Part shown: in pieces, positions 62,751 to 64,000 of the stretch | Layout of the letters: each line of letters starts with the position of its first letter | How positions within the stretch are numbered: position 1 is the first letter of the stretch | Origin: an uncultured Coprococcus sp. | GTDB taxonomy: Bacteria > Bacillota > Clostridia > Lachnospirales > Lachnospiraceae | Length of the DNA stretch: 64,000 nucleotides | Direction: 5' to 3' | NCBI GenBank assembly: GCA_934277375.1 | Contig: CAKQTZ010000005.1 | Coordinates: 62,001 to 126,000, forward strand | Notes under the pieces: generated by a model | The model's input: the letters and a program-made list of their open reading frames with translations, nothing else | Told to the model about the DNA's origin: nothing | Databases searched by the model: none | Position numbers and translations under genes: made by a program

Positions 62751-64000
62751 ATGATTTACACATACCCGGATTATTATAAAAAATTCAATTGTATAGCGGA
62801 CAAATGCCCGGACACATGCTGCGGCAAATGGCAGATAGTGATAGATGACGATTCGTTGGAAAAATATGAGGATTATAATGGTGAGTACAGGGATGAGCTG
62901 CGTCGTAAGGTAAATTGGAAAGAGGGTGTTTTCAGGCACGGCAGAAGTGGAAAGTGTGCATTTCTGCGGGATGACATGCTGTGTGACATGTATATACATA
63001 TGGGAAAGAACAGCCTCTGCACTACATGCAGAGAGTATCCGAGACACACGGAGGAATTCGAGAATGTGAGGGAGATATCGTTATCACTTTCGTGTCCAGA
63101 GGTGGCACGTATACTGATGAACATCACGGACAAGGTGACATTTGTGACCGAGGAAGACGATGAGGACGAAGTGTTCGATGACTTTGATTATTTCTTGTAC
63201 TCCAATCTGGAAGATATACGGGAGGAGATACTGCGCGTCATTCAGGACAGAAGTGTGGACATCCGGAGCAGAATAGAGCGGGTGATTCAGATCGGTGCGT
63301 CGGCTCAGAGACACTATGACGAGGGCGACCTTGTCATGTGGGATGAGTGTGAGGAGCAGGATAAGCCGGAGATTTGCAGGAAATTAGAATTTTGCCCAGA
63401 ACATTCTAATACGGAGATCAATAATGAAGTCTTTTTAGATGATGAATATGTCTTGTTACAGAGACAGTTTGGTTTTCTGCTTGACGAGCTGGAGCTTTTG
63501 TATGACGACTGGGAGGATGTGCTCATAGAGTCACAGAGTATTCTGTTTGGTGATGGCGCAGAAACATTTGCGGAGAACAGGAGAAGGTTTGAGTCATGGT
63601 GGAGAAGCAACTGCGAGGTTACAGGTGGTCAGCCCGGACAGAATTCGGATGCGGCTGGGAATGATGCTATAGAGGATGATGTAGCGTGGAATGATGCGAC
63701 AGATAATCAGTTCGAAGATGTTAAAGCGTGCGTGGGTGAGCTTCGCATGACGATGGACATATTCCTAGAGCAGATCATAGTATATTTCATCTCCATATAT
63801 CTTCTCGGCGCGGTGTACGATGACAATATCTCTGGCAAGGTGAATGCCTGCGTGGGACATGCGGTTGAACTCTATATGCTGCTCATGGCTAGATGGCTCA
63901 GAAATGGCGAGACTCTGTCGGTGGATGATCTCATAGAACTTTCTTACAGATATTCCAGAGAGATAGAGCATTCGGACGAGAATCTTGAACAGGTTGAGGT
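62751..64000 (+). CDS. FliB-like (flagellin lysine-N-methylase family) protein, 3' truncated
   Basis: ATG 62751 follows AGGAG (62741-62745), and the frame stays open to the window end (416 complete codons). The N-terminus carries a cysteine cluster: Cys14, Cys19, Cys23 and Cys24 ('KFNCIADKCPDTCCGKW'), then 'KCAFLRDDMLCDMY' and 'SLCTTCREYPR'. This is the pattern of the FliB/YkgJ family, thought to hold a metal or Fe-S site. Family members methylate flagellin lysines in enterics. In Clostridia many genomes carry homologues, and no flagellar gene is in this window. An acidic, low-complexity insert lies around residues 300-325. The name is by homology only; the substrate is uncertain. Confidence 0.82.
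   Translation, partial: MIYTYPDYYKKFNCIADKCPDTCCGKWQIVIDDDSLEKYEDYNGEYRDELRRKVNWKEGVFRHGRSGKCAFLRDDMLCDMYIHMGKNSLCTTCREYPRHTEEFENVREISLSLSCPEVARILMNITDKVTFVTEEDDEDEVFDDFDYFLYSNLEDIREEILRVIQDRSVDIRSRIERVIQIGASAQRHYDEGDLVMWDECEEQDKPEICRKLEFCPEHSNTEINNEVFLDDEYVLLQRQFGFLLDELELLYDDWEDVLIESQSILFGDGAETFAENRRRFESWWRSNCEVTGGQPGQNSDAAGNDAIEDDVAWNDATDNQFEDVKACVGELRMTMDIFLEQIIVYFISIYLLGAVYDDNISGKVNACVGHAVELYMLLMARWLRNGETLSVDDLIELSYRYSREIEHSDENLEQVE

Overview
The window looks like chromosomal DNA from a low-to-moderate GC Clostridia species, most probably a gut Lachnospiraceae (a Coprococcus-like organism). The evidence is heavy AGA/AGG arginine and ATA isoleucine use, strong AGGAGG ribosome sites, BspA-type/InlB-B-repeat surface proteins, several MATE pumps, YhgE/Pip membrane proteins, a FliB-like protein and many alpha-glucan enzymes. 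The genus is inferred from gene content and style; I cannot run a search. No prophage, CRISPR array, rRNA, tRNA or complete insertion sequence was seen.

Region 1 (1-11.7 kb) is one + strand run: two large secreted repeat proteins (the first cut by the window edge), a MoxR AAA ATPase, a Thr/Glu-rich lipoprotein with a 24-bp tandem repeat, a multi-TM transglutaminase-like protein whose predicted catalytic Cys is Ser, and a DUF58 protein. It ends at a clean terminator. Region 2 (11.7-24.4 kb) is + strand accessory and housekeeping: an autoregulated-looking PadR/DUF2812 pair with twin operators, a NudC-like Nudix hydrolase, a TAXI receptor next to a GltS-type symporter and a tiny charged protein, an arginase-fold protein, two alkylation-repair proteins, two MATE pumps and a fused FeoA-FeoB iron transporter.

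Region 3 (24.3-32.4 kb) holds a PD-(D/E)XK nuclease-like protein, AzlCD, a third MATE pump facing an AraC regulator, cysE, a phosphofructokinase with an altered active-site loop, and trpS. Region 4 (32.5-42.6 kb) is a - strand block: proA, two YhgE/Pip proteins flanking an acidic membrane protein, and a GH13 glucosidase, with a second GH13 enzyme upstream. Region 5 (43-53.9 kb) carries an NSS transporter, DUF3800, FKBP, VOC, endonuclease IV, a MurE-like ligase with an unusual substrate motif, a ZIP transporter, enolase and a CbpA-type DnaJ. Two stretches here look like independent structured RNAs: about 225 nt on the - strand at 47.67-47.89 kb, and about 140 nt on the + strand at 44.62-44.76 kb.

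Region 6 (53.9-64 kb) has an sce7726-like nuclease-fold protein, a GH31 alpha-glucosidase and a HAD phosphatase, then an ABC ATPase / large FtsX-type permease / response regulator / intramembrane-sensing kinase module of the antimicrobial-peptide-sensing kind, and an incomplete FliB-like Cys-cluster protein running off the end. Carbohydrate genes (GH13 x2, GH31, HAD, pfk, eno) suggest growth on starch- or maltose-derived glucans. A recurrent extended -10 box (TGTTAGAATA, four copies, all intergenic and correctly oriented) and several hairpin leaders are the main regulatory signals seen.
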